36,054 nucleotides of DNA, taken from assembly GCA_905235845.1 (NCBI GenBank), contig CAJONG010000009.1:1-36054 (forward strand). Reading direction: 5' to 3'. The position numbers were made by a program, and so were the translations under genes. The stretch's first letter is position 1; the number at the start of each line of letters is the position of its first letter. The stretch comes from an uncultured Lachnospiraceae bacterium. GTDB lineage: Bacteria > Bacillota > Clostridia > Lachnospirales > Lachnospiraceae. Shown piece by piece: positions 8,661 through 18,183 of this stretch. A model generated the notes under the pieces. That model did not search any database and had not been told where the DNA came from. It saw nothing but the letters and a program-made list of their open reading frames with translations.

Positions 8661-10079
8661 TTATTTTTCAAGCAACAGATATTCCTCAAAAATCTTACAA
8701 ACTTTTTCCGTATCATTCCCGGTAGGCATCTCGGTGAATATGCGCAATAGAGGCTCTGTGCCTGAGAATCTTACCGATATCCATCCCTCATTGGCAAAAT
8801 ATATCTTCAGTCCGTCCAGATATGATATATCCTTTATCTCGTACGGTATCTCCGGGAGCTCTTTTTTGATAAGCAGGATATCATTTATTTCATCCTTGCG
8901 TTCCTTACTGAATCTGTAATCCCTTTCGGCAAAAGGCATCCCCTGATATTCATCTCGGATCTCTTCCATAATGGCCGAGAGCTTTTTGCCGGTAACGGCA
9001 AGCATTTCCGTAAGCAAAGCCGATGCGTATATTCCATCCTTTCCCTTAATATGTCCTCTGACTGCCATGCCCCCTGATGATTCACCGCCAATTATGGCAT
9101 TGGTCGCATACATTTTGGCCGATATATGCTTAAAGCCCACCGGTACTTCATGGCAACTTGCTCCAAAGTCCTTAGCCACTCTGTCAAGCAGATGAGTGGT
9201 ACAGATATTCCTGACTGCATCCCCCTTCCAGCCCTTGTATTTGACCAGATAATAATACAGTAACACAAGTATGTCATTGGGATGAAGGAAATTGCCTTTA
9301 TCATCTATCACCCCTATCCTGTCGGCATCTCCGTCTGTGGCAATACCCATGTCAAATCCATAGTCCGTTACATGATTCTTAAGCATCTTAAGCGTATCTT
9401 CATTGGGTGCGGGAAGTTTTCCCCCAAAAAGTGTATCATGCCTCTCGTGGATCGTCTCAACTTCACATCTTGCTGTCATGAGTATTGTTTTAAGAGATGT
9501 CTCACTTACGCCATACATGGGGTCAAGAGCTATCTTAAGACCGGCCTTTTTGATCGCATCTACATCTATGTCTTCAAGTATACTGTCTATATATTCATTA
9601 AGCGGATATATCTCATTGATCAATCCCTCTTCTATGGCCTTATCGTAGTCCATACCCTCTATCCTGTCGGGGTCGACTCTTCCGATATACTCCTCTATAT
9701 CCGCTGTCTGTGTCTCATCAGCATCTCTTCCTCCGTATGTGAAGACTTTGATGCCGTTATACACAGCGGGATTATGACTGGCAGTGATCATCATGCCGTA
9801 ATGAAGACCGTATTTCTGTACATAATACATCACAAGGGGAGTTGGTGACGACTTATTGATAAGACTTGCCTTAATCCCTTCGGCGGCGAATACTTCACCT
9901 GCCCATCTCATTGCTTCCTTAGATAAGAATCTTCTGTCATATCCAAGTACTATTCCGTCCTTCTCTACTCCTTCCGCTTTCATCTTATCACACATGGCCT
10001 TGGTAAGTATCCGTATGTTATTCTTGGTGAATTCATCTCCTATTATCGCTCTCCAACCACCTGTACCGAACTTTATCAT
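8661..10079 (-). CDS. Phosphoglucomutase/phosphomannomutase-family phosphohexomutase
   Basis: A 472-residue alpha-D-phosphohexomutase. It begins MIKFGTGGWRAIIGDEF (domain 1), carries the phosphoserine loop TASHNPAVYNGIKVF (Ser101), the metal-binding DGDADRIG and the C-terminal phosphate-binding RFSGTEPLLRI. The ATG at 10079 is chosen over an upstream in-frame codon because the conserved N-terminus begins there and purine-rich AGGAAG precedes it. Lying directly after a GH94 phosphorylase and upstream of nagB/nagA, it probably converts the released sugar-1-phosphate (GlcNAc-1-P, or Glc-1-P) to the 6-phosphate. Substrate preference cannot be read from sequence alone. Confidence 0.92.
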   Translation of the reverse strand: MIKFGTGGWRAIIGDEFTKNNIRILTKAMCDKMKAEGVEKDGIVLGYDRRFLSKEAMRWAGEVFAAEGIKASLINKSSPTPLVMYYVQKYGLHYGMMITASHNPAVYNGIKVFTYGGRDADETQTADIEEYIGRVDPDRIEGMDYDKAIEEGLINEIYPLNEYIDSILEDIDVDAIKKAGLKIALDPMYGVSETSLKTILMTARCEVETIHERHDTLFGGKLPAPNEDTLKMLKNHVTDYGFDMGIATDGDADRIGVIDDKGNFLHPNDILVLLYYYLVKYKGWKGDAVRNICTTHLLDRVAKDFGASCHEVPVGFKHISAKMYATNAIIGGESSGGMAVRGHIKGKDGIYASALLTEMLAVTGKKLSAIMEEIRDEYQGMPFAERDYRFSKERKDEINDILLIKKELPEIPYEIKDISYLDGLKIYFANEGWISVRFSGTEPLLRIFTEMPTGNDTEKVCKIFEEYLLLEK

Positions 10080-10155
10080 CTCTTCCTGTCTCCTTTTCTT
10101 CTGCACAATATGCCATACTCTTAATGTCAATATCCGAATTCAACATCCACTATGC

Positions 10156-12558
10156 CTAGCCCATATACACATCCACCGTATGTCTCGTACCCTGCCTAAA
10201 TACTCCGACCGAATCTGCCTTATCTCCATCGACCATGATGTGATCAACGCCCCTCATAACTCCCCGGTCATTATGTACTCTGATGTCATATATGGCTCCT
10301 CGCCATGTCCTCTGAACACTAAAGTCCTTCCAATCCGCAGGAATACACGGGTCTATCGTGAGTCTGTCATAATCCGGTCTTATACCAAGTATATATTCCG
10401 TGGCGGTATAATATGACCAGCCACCCGAACCTGTCATAAAAGGATGTCTGGCTCTGCCATAGGCTGTATGGTCCTTTCCCACTATGAACTGACAATATGA
10501 ATAGGGTTCGCTCTCCCTTACTTCTATCATGTCATTCTGATTATAAGGGCACAGAGCATCGTACCATTTCATGGCAAGATCGCCTCGTCCCATAATGCAT
10601 GCTGCAGCCTGAGCCCATGGATTGGGATGTGAGAATACTGCGCCATTCTCCTTAAGTCCCGGATATACTCTTGTCACAAAGCCTATTTCGTCATCGGGCT
10701 CGGTATATGAAGGTGTATTAAGCAGAAGTCCGTAGGGCGTATACAGGTATTCATCCATGGTCTTAAGTGTCTTATCTGCTCTCTCTCCGTCAGCGACACC
10801 TGACAGAACCGCCCATGCGTTGGATTCCAGATGTACCTTTCCTTCCTTATCTTCTCTGCACCCTATCTTCCTTCCGGAAGCAGTGATACCTCTTATATAC
10901 CACTCGCCATCCCAGAGTTCTTCATTACATACCTTTTTAACTTTATCCGCCATCTTAGAATAATGAATGACATCATCCTCTTTGTTAAGGTATATTGCCA
11001 GCCCTACGAATTCCCTTATCGCCCTGTAGTGCAGGAAGCTTACCAGTGCGCTTTCACCGCCTCCCAGATTAAGGCAGTCGTTCCAATCGGCTCTCAATCC
11101 CTTACATATACCGGTCATACCGATCTCCCTGTCAGAGAAATCAAGTATCCGCTTCATATGGTCGTATACGGATTCATTAAGCTCCTCTCCATTAACATAG
11201 GTATCCGCATATGGAAGGAGCATATCGGCAAAAGCTGTATCACCTGTCTCTTTGATATAACCCGTTATGGACGGAATAAGCCAGAGTGCATCATCCGAGC
11301 ATGCATCGCTTAGACCGTGTATGATACTTCCCTTATCGGGCTTGGGTATCACGGTCGGTGAATTAAAAGGCTTCTTGCCCTTATCATCCTCGAACCACTC
11401 AGGCTGGAACAGGTGTAATCCATAGCCCTCAGTGGTCAGTCCCTTTAAGAGCTGCACTAGCCTCTCTCTGCATTTGTCGGGATTGGAATGAGGAATGGTC
11501 ATGGAATCCTGAGCGGTATCTCTGTAACCGAGACCCACTCTCCCTCCCACTTCAATAAATGAAGCGAAGCGTGAGAACATGACATTGATCTCTGACTGAT
11601 ACAGGGTCCAGATGTTGATCATTGTATTCATCGCCTCACTGGGAGTATCTATGTGCATCCTTTCACACTTTTCATTCCAGAAATCCGCCAGTTCCTTATA
11701 AGCTAAGTCTACTGTCGCGTGCGAAGAGTACTTATCTTTCAGTCTAAGCCCTTCTTCTCTGTCTCCCTCGCCCAGCATATATATAAGTCTTACGCTCTTA
11801 CCTGCCGGAATATTAAGCTTCTTCATCAGTACACCGCAATGATTGCCTCCAAGCTCGCTGCTGCCACTGCATCTGCCCGTCTTTATTGCCTTTGGTGCGC
11901 TCTCGGTCCCGTATCTGCCAAGGAATTCATCTCTGACGCAGTCGTATCCGTCAGGTTCAAAATCAGAGGTCATATACTGATATCCCTCTTCTTCATAGAA
12001 AAGATCCTCTTCTATGACTCCTTTATCATAACTGCTACCGGCACAGTACAGACTCATCTGGAAATTGATATTGTCGATCATTACATGATGAAAAGAAAAC
12101 TCACAGTACGAAAAAACAGATATATCTCTGTCTCTGTCAGAATCATTCCTTATACTCACATCCCACAAAAGGACATTATCACCGATCGGGATCGTCATCC
12201 TCTGTTCACTGTGTAAGCCATTATGATCGCATTCATATACAGAGTATGACAAGCCGTGTCTCGTAAGATATTCATCTTTATTACCGCCCGTGGGCTGCCA
12301 ACTGCAAGACCAGTAGTCTCCATCCTCATTGTCCCTAAGATATACATAGAAGCCCGGCCTGTCCATCGGAACACTGTTGGCATGGAACCTGGTGATCCTG
12401 TGATATTCGGGGCTGTTATAGAACAGATACCCGCCTGCTGTATGATTGACGACAGCAGCCATCTTCTCCACACCCAGATAATTGGTCCATGATGTGGGAA
12501 GATCAACTCTGTCTATCACATATTCCTTCTTATCGTTATCAAAATAACCGTACCTCAT
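10156..12558 (-). CDS. GH94 disaccharide phosphorylase, probably N,N'-diacetylchitobiose (or cellobiose) phosphorylase
   Basis: An 800-residue glycoside phosphorylase. The GH94 N-terminal beta-sandwich opens MRYGYFDND with PTSWTNYLG. The (alpha/alpha)6 barrel carries the general acid in CKGLRADWNDCLNLG, and the phosphate-binding MTGSGGW loop lies near the C-terminus. The ATG at 12558 has GGAGGAG upstream and matches the family N-terminus. It cleaves a beta-linked disaccharide with phosphate to a sugar-1-phosphate plus free sugar in the cytoplasm. Linkage to a phosphohexomutase, nagB and nagA makes a GlcNAc disaccharide the best-supported substrate (inference). Cellobiose or another beta-glucoside remains possible, and no GlcNAc kinase is seen for the second product. 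Confidence 0.85.
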   Translation of the reverse strand: MRYGYFDNDKKEYVIDRVDLPTSWTNYLGVEKMAAVVNHTAGGYLFYNSPEYHRITRFHANSVPMDRPGFYVYLRDNEDGDYWSCSWQPTGGNKDEYLTRHGLSYSVYECDHNGLHSEQRMTIPIGDNVLLWDVSIRNDSDRDRDISVFSYCEFSFHHVMIDNINFQMSLYCAGSSYDKGVIEEDLFYEEEGYQYMTSDFEPDGYDCVRDEFLGRYGTESAPKAIKTGRCSGSSELGGNHCGVLMKKLNIPAGKSVRLIYMLGEGDREEGLRLKDKYSSHATVDLAYKELADFWNEKCERMHIDTPSEAMNTMINIWTLYQSEINVMFSRFASFIEVGGRVGLGYRDTAQDSMTIPHSNPDKCRERLVQLLKGLTTEGYGLHLFQPEWFEDDKGKKPFNSPTVIPKPDKGSIIHGLSDACSDDALWLIPSITGYIKETGDTAFADMLLPYADTYVNGEELNESVYDHMKRILDFSDREIGMTGICKGLRADWNDCLNLGGGESALVSFLHYRAIREFVGLAIYLNKEDDVIHYSKMADKVKKVCNEELWDGEWYIRGITASGRKIGCREDKEGKVHLESNAWAVLSGVADGERADKTLKTMDEYLYTPYGLLLNTPSYTEPDDEIGFVTRVYPGLKENGAVFSHPNPWAQAAACIMGRGDLAMKWYDALCPYNQNDMIEVRESEPYSYCQFIVGKDHTAYGRARHPFMTGSGGWSYYTATEYILGIRPDYDRLTIDPCIPADWKDFSVQRTWRGAIYDIRVHNDRGVMRGVDHIMVDGDKADSVGVFRQGTRHTVDVYMG

Positions 12559-12570
12559 CGATACTCCTCC

Positions 12571-12629
12571 ATTCAAAAAAGCCTTTTCTATAATGTCTCC
12601 CTATTTTGGTTACATTATAAAAAAGGCTT
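12571..12629 (-). terminator. Intrinsic terminator of the suf operon, in the leader of the GH94 gene
   Basis: AAGCCTTTTCTATAATG (12579-12595) and its near-perfect complement at 12613-12629 form a 17-pair stem with one mismatch and a 17-base loop. Read on the minus strand the stem is followed by TTTTTTG. It lies 38 bases after sufU and ends about 13 bases before the GH94 start, so it should end suf transcripts. It could also act as an attenuator or operator for the sugar operon. Confidence 0.6.
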
Positions 12630-12666
12630 GATTTCCGTAACATTGTGAAATATGTCAATATTTGGA

Positions 12667-13101
12667 TTATTTTGTCTGAATGAGGAACATCTCCCTCATA
12701 GTCCTCCAGCCGAGCACTGCGCATTTAACCCTTGCAGGCATGTGTGAGACGCTTTCAAGTATCCCCGCTTCTTCCAGTTCTTCCTTCTCCTCCTCGCTTA
12801 TGCCCTCTTTGATCATCTTAAGGAACAGATCACTCAGATGAAGGGCTTCATCCTTGGTCCTGCCTATGATCATATCCAGCATGATATCTGCGGAAGCCTG
12901 TGATATAGCGCATCCATCGCCCTCGTAGGCACCATCCTTCACAATATCATCCTCTACACGTAAGTGCAGAGTAATCTCATCTCCGCATGAAGGATTAACC
13001 CCTTCTAAGGTGTAATTGGCACCCTCCAGACCATGCTTATGATAAGGTCTTAAATTATGCTCATTGATTATCTCGTTATACAATGTATTGTTCATATCCA
13101 T
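12667..13101 (-). CDS. sufU: SufU, Fe-S assembly sulfurtransferase
   Basis: This zinc protein accepts persulfide sulfur from SufS in Gram-positive SUF systems. From the ATG at 13101 the zinc ligands match the family: Cys39 and Asp41 in NPSCGDE, Cys64 in GDGCAISQAS, and Cys127 in RVKCAVLGWRT. The GDGCAISQAS motif plus the insert before the last Cys separate SufU from scaffold IscU. An in-frame TTG at 13119 overlaps the sufS stop and the ATG at 13095 is also possible, so the start is uncertain by a few codons. It is the last gene of the suf operon, with a terminator after it. Confidence 0.94.
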   Translation of the reverse strand: MDMNNTLYNEIINEHNLRPYHKHGLEGANYTLEGVNPSCGDEITLHLRVEDDIVKDGAYEGDGCAISQASADIMLDMIIGRTKDEALHLSDLFLKMIKEGISEEEKEELEEAGILESVSHMPARVKCAVLGWRTMREMFLIQTK

Positions 13102-13115
13102 AATCCCATCTATAC

Positions 13116-14357
13116 TCAATATCCCATCTTACCTCTTATTCCTGAGAGTACATCCAAGAATCTGTCTATCTCTTCTTCCGTATTATATATACCGACACTT
13201 AATCTGGTACTTGAATGCACTCTTATCCCCGAAAGCTCTCCCAGATATCTGTGAAGAGGTTCCGCACAGTGATGTCCCGCTCTTACGCAGACACCTGAAT
13301 CGGCGAATATCTGTGCCACATCATGGGGATGCACTCCTTCTATCCTGAATGCTACGATTCCGTGATGATTGCATGCTTTCCTGCCGCCTATTATGTCCAC
13401 GCAGGGCATATCGTTCATGGCATCCACGACCCTGGCAGTCAGCGCATTCTCTCTGGCGACTATCTGCTCAAAGCCGTACCTGCCTATGAACTCTATGGCA
13501 GCCTTAAGTCCTACAGCCGCGCCTGCATTGACAGTGCCCGCTTCGAACTTATGTGGAAGCTCGGCATATACCGTCCTCTCCTTAGTCACCGACTCGATCA
13601 TCTCACCGCCGTAGAGGAAAGGCGGCATCTTATCAAGCAGCTCTTTCCTGCCATAGAGCACCCCAATCCCCATAGGGGCATACATCTTATGCCCTGAGAA
13701 TGCATAGAAGTCAGCCCCCAGCTCTCTCACATTAACACCTATATGTGCCACCGCCTGGGCTCCGTCTATGACCGCCACTCCTCCTGCCTCATGTATGAGA
13801 TCAGTCATGGCTTTAATATCATTGATCCTGCCTATGACATTGGATATCTGGGTTATGGCTAATATCTTCGTCCTCTCATTTATGAGGTTTTTAAGTTTAT
13901 TAAGATCGAAGCTTCCGTCCTCTTCGGGATCAAAGAATGCAACCCTGGCACCCTTAGTCTTGGCCGCCTGCTGCCATGGCAGGAAATTGCTGTGATGTTC
14001 GGCCGTGCTCACTATCACTTCATCCCCTTCACTTAAGGTACTCATACCATAGCTGTATGCCACAAGATTGATGCTCTCCGATGCGTTACGGGTGAAGATG
14101 ATCTCACCTGCATCCTCTGCACCTATAAAATCCGCCACCGCTTCACGGGATTCCTCATAGCACTCGGTAGCTTCCGTACTTAAGTCATATATGCCCCTTA
14201 AGGGATTGGCATTATGCTTTCTGTAATACTCATCCACCGCCTTAAGCACACTCTCTGGCTTCTGAGTCGTCGCTCCGTTATCAAGATATGCTATATCCGC
14301 ATCCCTTATAAGAGGGAATTCCTCCCTCACGCTGTCATCTAATTTACTGATCTCCAT
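13116..14357 (-). CDS. sufS: Cysteine desulfurase SufS
   Basis: A 413-residue group II PLP-dependent desulfurase that removes sulfur from cysteine to form a persulfide passed to SufU. PLP-binding Lys224 lies in AFSGHKMYAP and the catalytic loop Cys364 in CVRAGHHCAEP, with the short active-site loop typical of SufS. N-terminal LDNGATTQKP is also characteristic. It sits between sufD and sufU, 53 bases after sufD. Length and motifs are normal and nothing suggests loss of function. Confidence 0.97.
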   Translation of the reverse strand: MEISKLDDSVREEFPLIRDADIAYLDNGATTQKPESVLKAVDEYYRKHNANPLRGIYDLSTEATECYEESREAVADFIGAEDAGEIIFTRNASESINLVAYSYGMSTLSEGDEVIVSTAEHHSNFLPWQQAAKTKGARVAFFDPEEDGSFDLNKLKNLINERTKILAITQISNVIGRINDIKAMTDLIHEAGGVAVIDGAQAVAHIGVNVRELGADFYAFSGHKMYAPMGIGVLYGRKELLDKMPPFLYGGEMIESVTKERTVYAELPHKFEAGTVNAGAAVGLKAAIEFIGRYGFEQIVARENALTARVVDAMNDMPCVDIIGGRKACNHHGIVAFRIEGVHPHDVAQIFADSGVCVRAGHHCAEPLHRYLGELSGIRVHSSTRLSVGIYNTEEEIDRFLDVLSGIRGKMGY

Positions 14358-14410
14358 ATCCCTTTATACCTTTTGATCCTTTATTATAATTCATCCGATG
14401 ATCCGCGATC

Positions 14411-15526
14411 TCAGACCTCTGCCTCCGGCTCATCACCCATACAGGTCCTTATAATGCCTTTGATCCTGTCATCTTCTATCTTACCTGCCACAGCATCTAT
14501 CTTAGCTCTCTCCATAAGCACATACGCATCCTTCTCGCTTATGCCTCTGGACTTCATATATGTAAGCAGATGTTCATCAAGCCGCCCTATGGTGGCTCCG
14601 TGTGAGCCTTCCACATCCTCTTCATCGCAGAGGATAAGCGGGATCGTCTGATTGACTATTGTATCATCTATTAACAGAACATCCTCTATCTCAGCACCCT
14701 TAGCACCGGCGCATCCCTTATGGAAGTCTATCGTCCCTCTGAAAAGCTTCTTCGAGCTTCCCTTCATGACACCGCTTACGCCTATATTACTCTCCGAATT
14801 CCTGCCTCTGTGGTCAACCACATAGTTCATATCAAGTGAAGCCTCTCCGTCAAGCGAATACGCCACATCAATGCTTACACCGCTTCCATTACCAGTTAAT
14901 CCTGTGTTGGAGCCGTAGTAATTGACACCGCCCCCGAGGATTACCTGTATCAGTGAGAACTTCCCTCCGTCAGCCACATATCCGCCTATATCGTTACACA
15001 GGCACACCTCTTTACCAAGCCTGTTCACCTGTATAAGCGTAAGGCTTCCGCCCTCGGCTATGTGATACTTATTCTGAAGTACGAAGGTGTACGCTCCCCT
15101 GCTGTCATCATCTGCAATATCCTGTATCACGGTAAGGGAGCTTTTCTCACCTACGGTAAAATCAATAAGCCCTATCTTATCATCTGTCGCAGGCTCATCT
15201 TCCTTCCCATGGCGAACACCTCCGTATGAGATGTATAGCGGCGCATCTGCTTCTACCCCGTCTTCTGTGATATAACCAACAGACTTTATTCCCATATCGG
15301 TTACATACGCATCGAACTCCTCACCAAGACCTGTATTAACGGGAATATCCGACATCGGGCCTATGGCTTTACCGGATACCCTGTCCACTCCCGAAGGTAT
15401 CTCATCCTTATATAATGCCTGGGAGGGCTTAGGCCCAAGTTCTATAGACGCTTCATTCATCTTAAGCTTATTCCATGTTCTGACCGGAAGCTTGTTAATG
15501 TGTATATTCTTCGTATTATCCATCAT
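14411..15526 (-). CDS. sufD: SufD, SUF scaffold component
   Basis: A 371-residue SufBD-family protein with the right-handed beta-helix core and C-terminal motif GSHGATIGRLDEHLLTYMKSRGI, ending in the helical tail AYVLMERAKIDAVAGKI. It partners SufB and SufC in the SufBC2D scaffold on which Fe-S clusters are built. Its first ATG overlaps the last 4 bases of sufB, indicating translational coupling. It is somewhat shorter than E. coli SufD (about 420), mainly in the N-terminal region. Confidence 0.95.
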   Translation of the reverse strand: MMDNTKNIHINKLPVRTWNKLKMNEASIELGPKPSQALYKDEIPSGVDRVSGKAIGPMSDIPVNTGLGEEFDAYVTDMGIKSVGYITEDGVEADAPLYISYGGVRHGKEDEPATDDKIGLIDFTVGEKSSLTVIQDIADDDSRGAYTFVLQNKYHIAEGGSLTLIQVNRLGKEVCLCNDIGGYVADGGKFSLIQVILGGGVNYYGSNTGLTGNGSGVSIDVAYSLDGEASLDMNYVVDHRGRNSESNIGVSGVMKGSSKKLFRGTIDFHKGCAGAKGAEIEDVLLIDDTIVNQTIPLILCDEEDVEGSHGATIGRLDEHLLTYMKSRGISEKDAYVLMERAKIDAVAGKIEDDRIKGIIRTCMGDEPEAEV

Positions 15527-16932
15527 CCTATACTTCCTTTCATCTCAAGGCTTATCAGATTGTTCATCTCCACCGCATATTCAAGCGGAAGCTCCTTGCT
15601 CACATTGTCTGCGAAGCCTCTGACTATGAGCGCTCTGGCTTCTTCTTCCGACAGACCTCTGCTCATTAAGTAGAATACCGTCTCGTCACTTATCCTTCCG
15701 ATCTTTGCCTCATGTCCCACATCCACATCGGCACATCTTATATCCATGGCCGGTATTGTGTCCGAACGGCTGATGTCATCTACCATCAGTGACTCACAGG
15801 ATACCGCAGACTTGCTTCCATGAGCTTCCTTAGCAATAATAACAGAGCTTCTGAAGGTACTGATGCCTCCCGACTTACTGATGGAACGGGTATTGATATA
15901 AGAAGAAGTATCCTCGGCGTTATGCACCACCTTAGTACCCGTATCCAGATTCTGACCTTCTCCCGCGAATGTCACTCCGGTGAATTCCGCTCTTGCACCC
16001 TTACCGTTAAGCACGCTCATGGGATAGAGATAGGATATATGCGAACCGAATGAACCGGATACCCACTCTATCTTACCGCCCTCTTCCACGATGGCACGTT
16101 TGGTATTGAGATTATACATGTTCTTGGACCAGTTCTCGATGGTGGAATATCTAAGAGTCGCATTTTTGCCTATATAGAGCTCCACGCAGCCTGCATGGAG
16201 ATTCGCCACATTATACTTGGGAGCCGAGCAGCCCTCTATGAAGTGCAGATATGCGCCCTCATCCACTATTATAAGAGTGTGTTCGAACTGACCTGCGCCC
16301 TTGGCATTGAGCCTGAAGTACGACTGAAGCGGAATATCAAGATGTACGCCTGCCGGAACATACACAAAAGAGCCTCCCGACCATACCGCACCGTGAAGAG
16401 CCGCGAACTTATGATCCGTAGGCGGCACCGCTTTCATGAAGTGCTCTCTTATCATATCACCGTATTCACCCCGAAGCGCACTCTCTATATCCGTATATAT
16501 GACGCCCTGCTTAGCCACATCGTCCTTGATATTGTGATATACAAGCTCCGAGTCATACTGTGCGCCCACGCCTGCAAGAGACTTACGCTCCGCCTGCGGG
16601 ATACCCAGTCTGTCGAAGGTATCCTTGATATCCTCCGGCACATCCTCCCAGCTTGTATGCATCCTCTCCGTGTTGGGACGTACATATGTGACAATATTGT
16701 CAATATCAAGTCCCTCAAGAGACGGTCCCCAATCCGGTACATCCGTCTCATTATAAATCTTTAAGGCCTTAAGTCTGAATTCCCTCATCCAATCGGGATC
16801 ACTCTTCTCATCGGAGATCTGCTTAACTATAGCCTCGGTAAGTCCTTCCTTAACCTTATAAGCATCTTTATCTTCGAATCTGAAGTCATACAGACTTCTG
16901 TCTATGTCATCTACCTGTGTCTTTTCTTTCAT
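15523..16932 (-). CDS. sufB: SufB, SUF scaffold component
   Basis: A 469-residue SufB with full family length. It begins with the N-terminal helical segment (SLYDFRFEDKDAYKVKEGL) and continues through FVYVPAGVHLDIPLQSYFR and GCSAPKYNVANLHAGCVELYIG into the beta-helix. C-terminal VGHEAKIGRISDETVFYLMSRGLSEEEAR closes the domain. It assembles nascent clusters with SufC and SufD. A GGAG site precedes the ATG, 46 bases after sufC. Confidence 0.97.
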   Translation of the reverse strand: MKEKTQVDDIDRSLYDFRFEDKDAYKVKEGLTEAIVKQISDEKSDPDWMREFRLKALKIYNETDVPDWGPSLEGLDIDNIVTYVRPNTERMHTSWEDVPEDIKDTFDRLGIPQAERKSLAGVGAQYDSELVYHNIKDDVAKQGVIYTDIESALRGEYGDMIREHFMKAVPPTDHKFAALHGAVWSGGSFVYVPAGVHLDIPLQSYFRLNAKGAGQFEHTLIIVDEGAYLHFIEGCSAPKYNVANLHAGCVELYIGKNATLRYSTIENWSKNMYNLNTKRAIVEEGGKIEWVSGSFGSHISYLYPMSVLNGKGARAEFTGVTFAGEGQNLDTGTKVVHNAEDTSSYINTRSISKSGGISTFRSSVIIAKEAHGSKSAVSCESLMVDDISRSDTIPAMDIRCADVDVGHEAKIGRISDETVFYLMSRGLSEEEARALIVRGFADNVSKELPLEYAVEMNNLISLEMKGSIG

Positions 16933-16978
16933 ACTAATCTCCGTTCCGGTTTCATATTGATCTCCGTTCCGAGTCCTT

Positions 16979-17722
16979 CTAAGCCGTCAGAAATCTCTCG
17001 AAGCCGTCTCTGTTGATCTCTTCTATGAGCCCGGCATCACCTTCTGCCACGATCCTGCCGTCTACAAGCACATGAGTCCTGTCCACCTTAAGCGCTTCAA
17101 GTATCCTTGTGCTGTGTGTGATTATAAGGAGTGCTCCTCCTACCTGCTTCTTATACTCTTCCACTCCCTTAGACACCACATGCACGGCATCCACATCAAG
17201 TCCCGAATCCGTCTCATCTAAGATGGCAAGCTTGGGACGAAGCATTAATAACTGCAATATCTCTGCTTTCTTCTTCTCACCGCCCGAGAAGCCTACATTG
17301 AGATCTCTGTCCGCATAGGAAGGATCCATCTGAAGCACTTCCATGGTCTCTTTAAGCTTTTTCTTAAAATCCCACAGCTTGATGCGCTCGCCCGTATGGA
17401 GCTCTAACGCCGTCTTAATGAAATTGCTTAGGGTGATACCCGAAATCTCTATGGGGTTCTGGAAGGTCAGAAAAAGCCCTTTCTTCACAATCTTGTCTGT
17501 ATCCTCTCCCGTGATGTCCTCACCGTCAAAGCTTATGCTTCCGCCTGTGATCTCATATCCGGGATCGCCTATTATGACAGAGCCCAAGGTTGACTTGCCG
17601 GCACCGTTAGGTCCCATGATCACATGTACTTCTCCCTCTCCCACATTAAGATCCACTCCGTGTAGTATCTCTTTTTCTTCAATACCTGCTTTCAAACCCT
17701 TGATATTAAGTAATTCAGACAT
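16979..17722 (-). CDS. sufC: SufC, SUF ATPase
   Basis: An ABC-type soluble ATPase of 247 residues from the ATG at 17722, which has GGAG six bases upstream; a further ATG four codons earlier lacks a site. Walker A is GPNGAGKS (37-44). The signature region is VGFSGGEKKKAEILQL and Walker B is LAILDETDSGLD, with the ETDSGLD form diagnostic of SufC. It drives conformational change of SufBC2D. It is the second gene of the operon, 52 bases after the UPF0251 gene. Confidence 0.97.
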   Translation of the reverse strand: MSELLNIKGLKAGIEEKEILHGVDLNVGEGEVHVIMGPNGAGKSTLGSVIIGDPGYEITGGSISFDGEDITGEDTDKIVKKGLFLTFQNPIEISGITLSNFIKTALELHTGERIKLWDFKKKLKETMEVLQMDPSYADRDLNVGFSGGEKKKAEILQLLMLRPKLAILDETDSGLDVDAVHVVSKGVEEYKKQVGGALLIITHSTRILEALKVDRTHVLVDGRIVAEGDAGLIEEINRDGFERFLTA

Positions 17723-17774
17723 ATTTTTCTCCATTCCTTATACTAATACTTACTGTATATACTGATGCCAATTG

Positions 17775-18143
17775 TCAGTTTCTATCCGATGTACAAGCCA
17801 TACTGCATGCTCCGGAGCATGCTCCCTGTATGCCTGTACCACATACCGATATACTGCCTCCGTCTATAATAAGTCCCTTACCGTTCACAATCATGTCCGA
17901 CAGTTTATATCTGGCTCTCTCATATATCTCAGTTACGGTAGTCCTTGATATCCCCATGTGCAACGCACATTGTTCGTGCGTTCTGCCAAGATAATCTATG
18001 AGCCTGATAGCCTCATATTCATCAAAGGTCAGAGTAACCGCGCCTGCTTTTTCGACATCAACATCCTCTGTATTCTCACTGGCTTCGAATGTCCTGTATC
18101 TGGGAATACTGCATATTTTTCTGCTTCTTGCCGGTCTTGCCAT
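17775..18143 (-). CDS. UPF0251/DUF134 predicted DNA-binding protein with cysteine tail; candidate suf regulator
   Basis: A 122-residue protein starting MARPARSRKICSIPRYRTF, the hallmark of UPF0251. It has a sigma-70 region 4-like helix-turn-helix (LTFDEYEAIRLIDYLGRTHEQCALHMGISRTTVTEIYERAR, about 38-78). The C-terminus carries Cys101, Cys109, Cys113 and Cys117 (CX7CX3CX3C); Cys11 and Cys59 are the only others. The ATG at 18143 has GGAGG upstream. It is the first gene of the suf operon, with only 52 bases to sufC. The cysteine tail could bind an Fe-S cluster or metal and make it an autoregulatory sensor of cluster supply. That role is inference; UPF0251 members are poorly characterised. Confidence 0.85.
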   Translation of the reverse strand: MARPARSRKICSIPRYRTFEASENTEDVDVEKAGAVTLTFDEYEAIRLIDYLGRTHEQCALHMGISRTTVTEIYERARYKLSDMIVNGKGLIIDGGSISVCGTGIQGACSGACSMACTSDRN

Positions 18144-18183
18144 TTTCCCTCCAATCCGGTCACGATGTGACATTTCTTATTTC

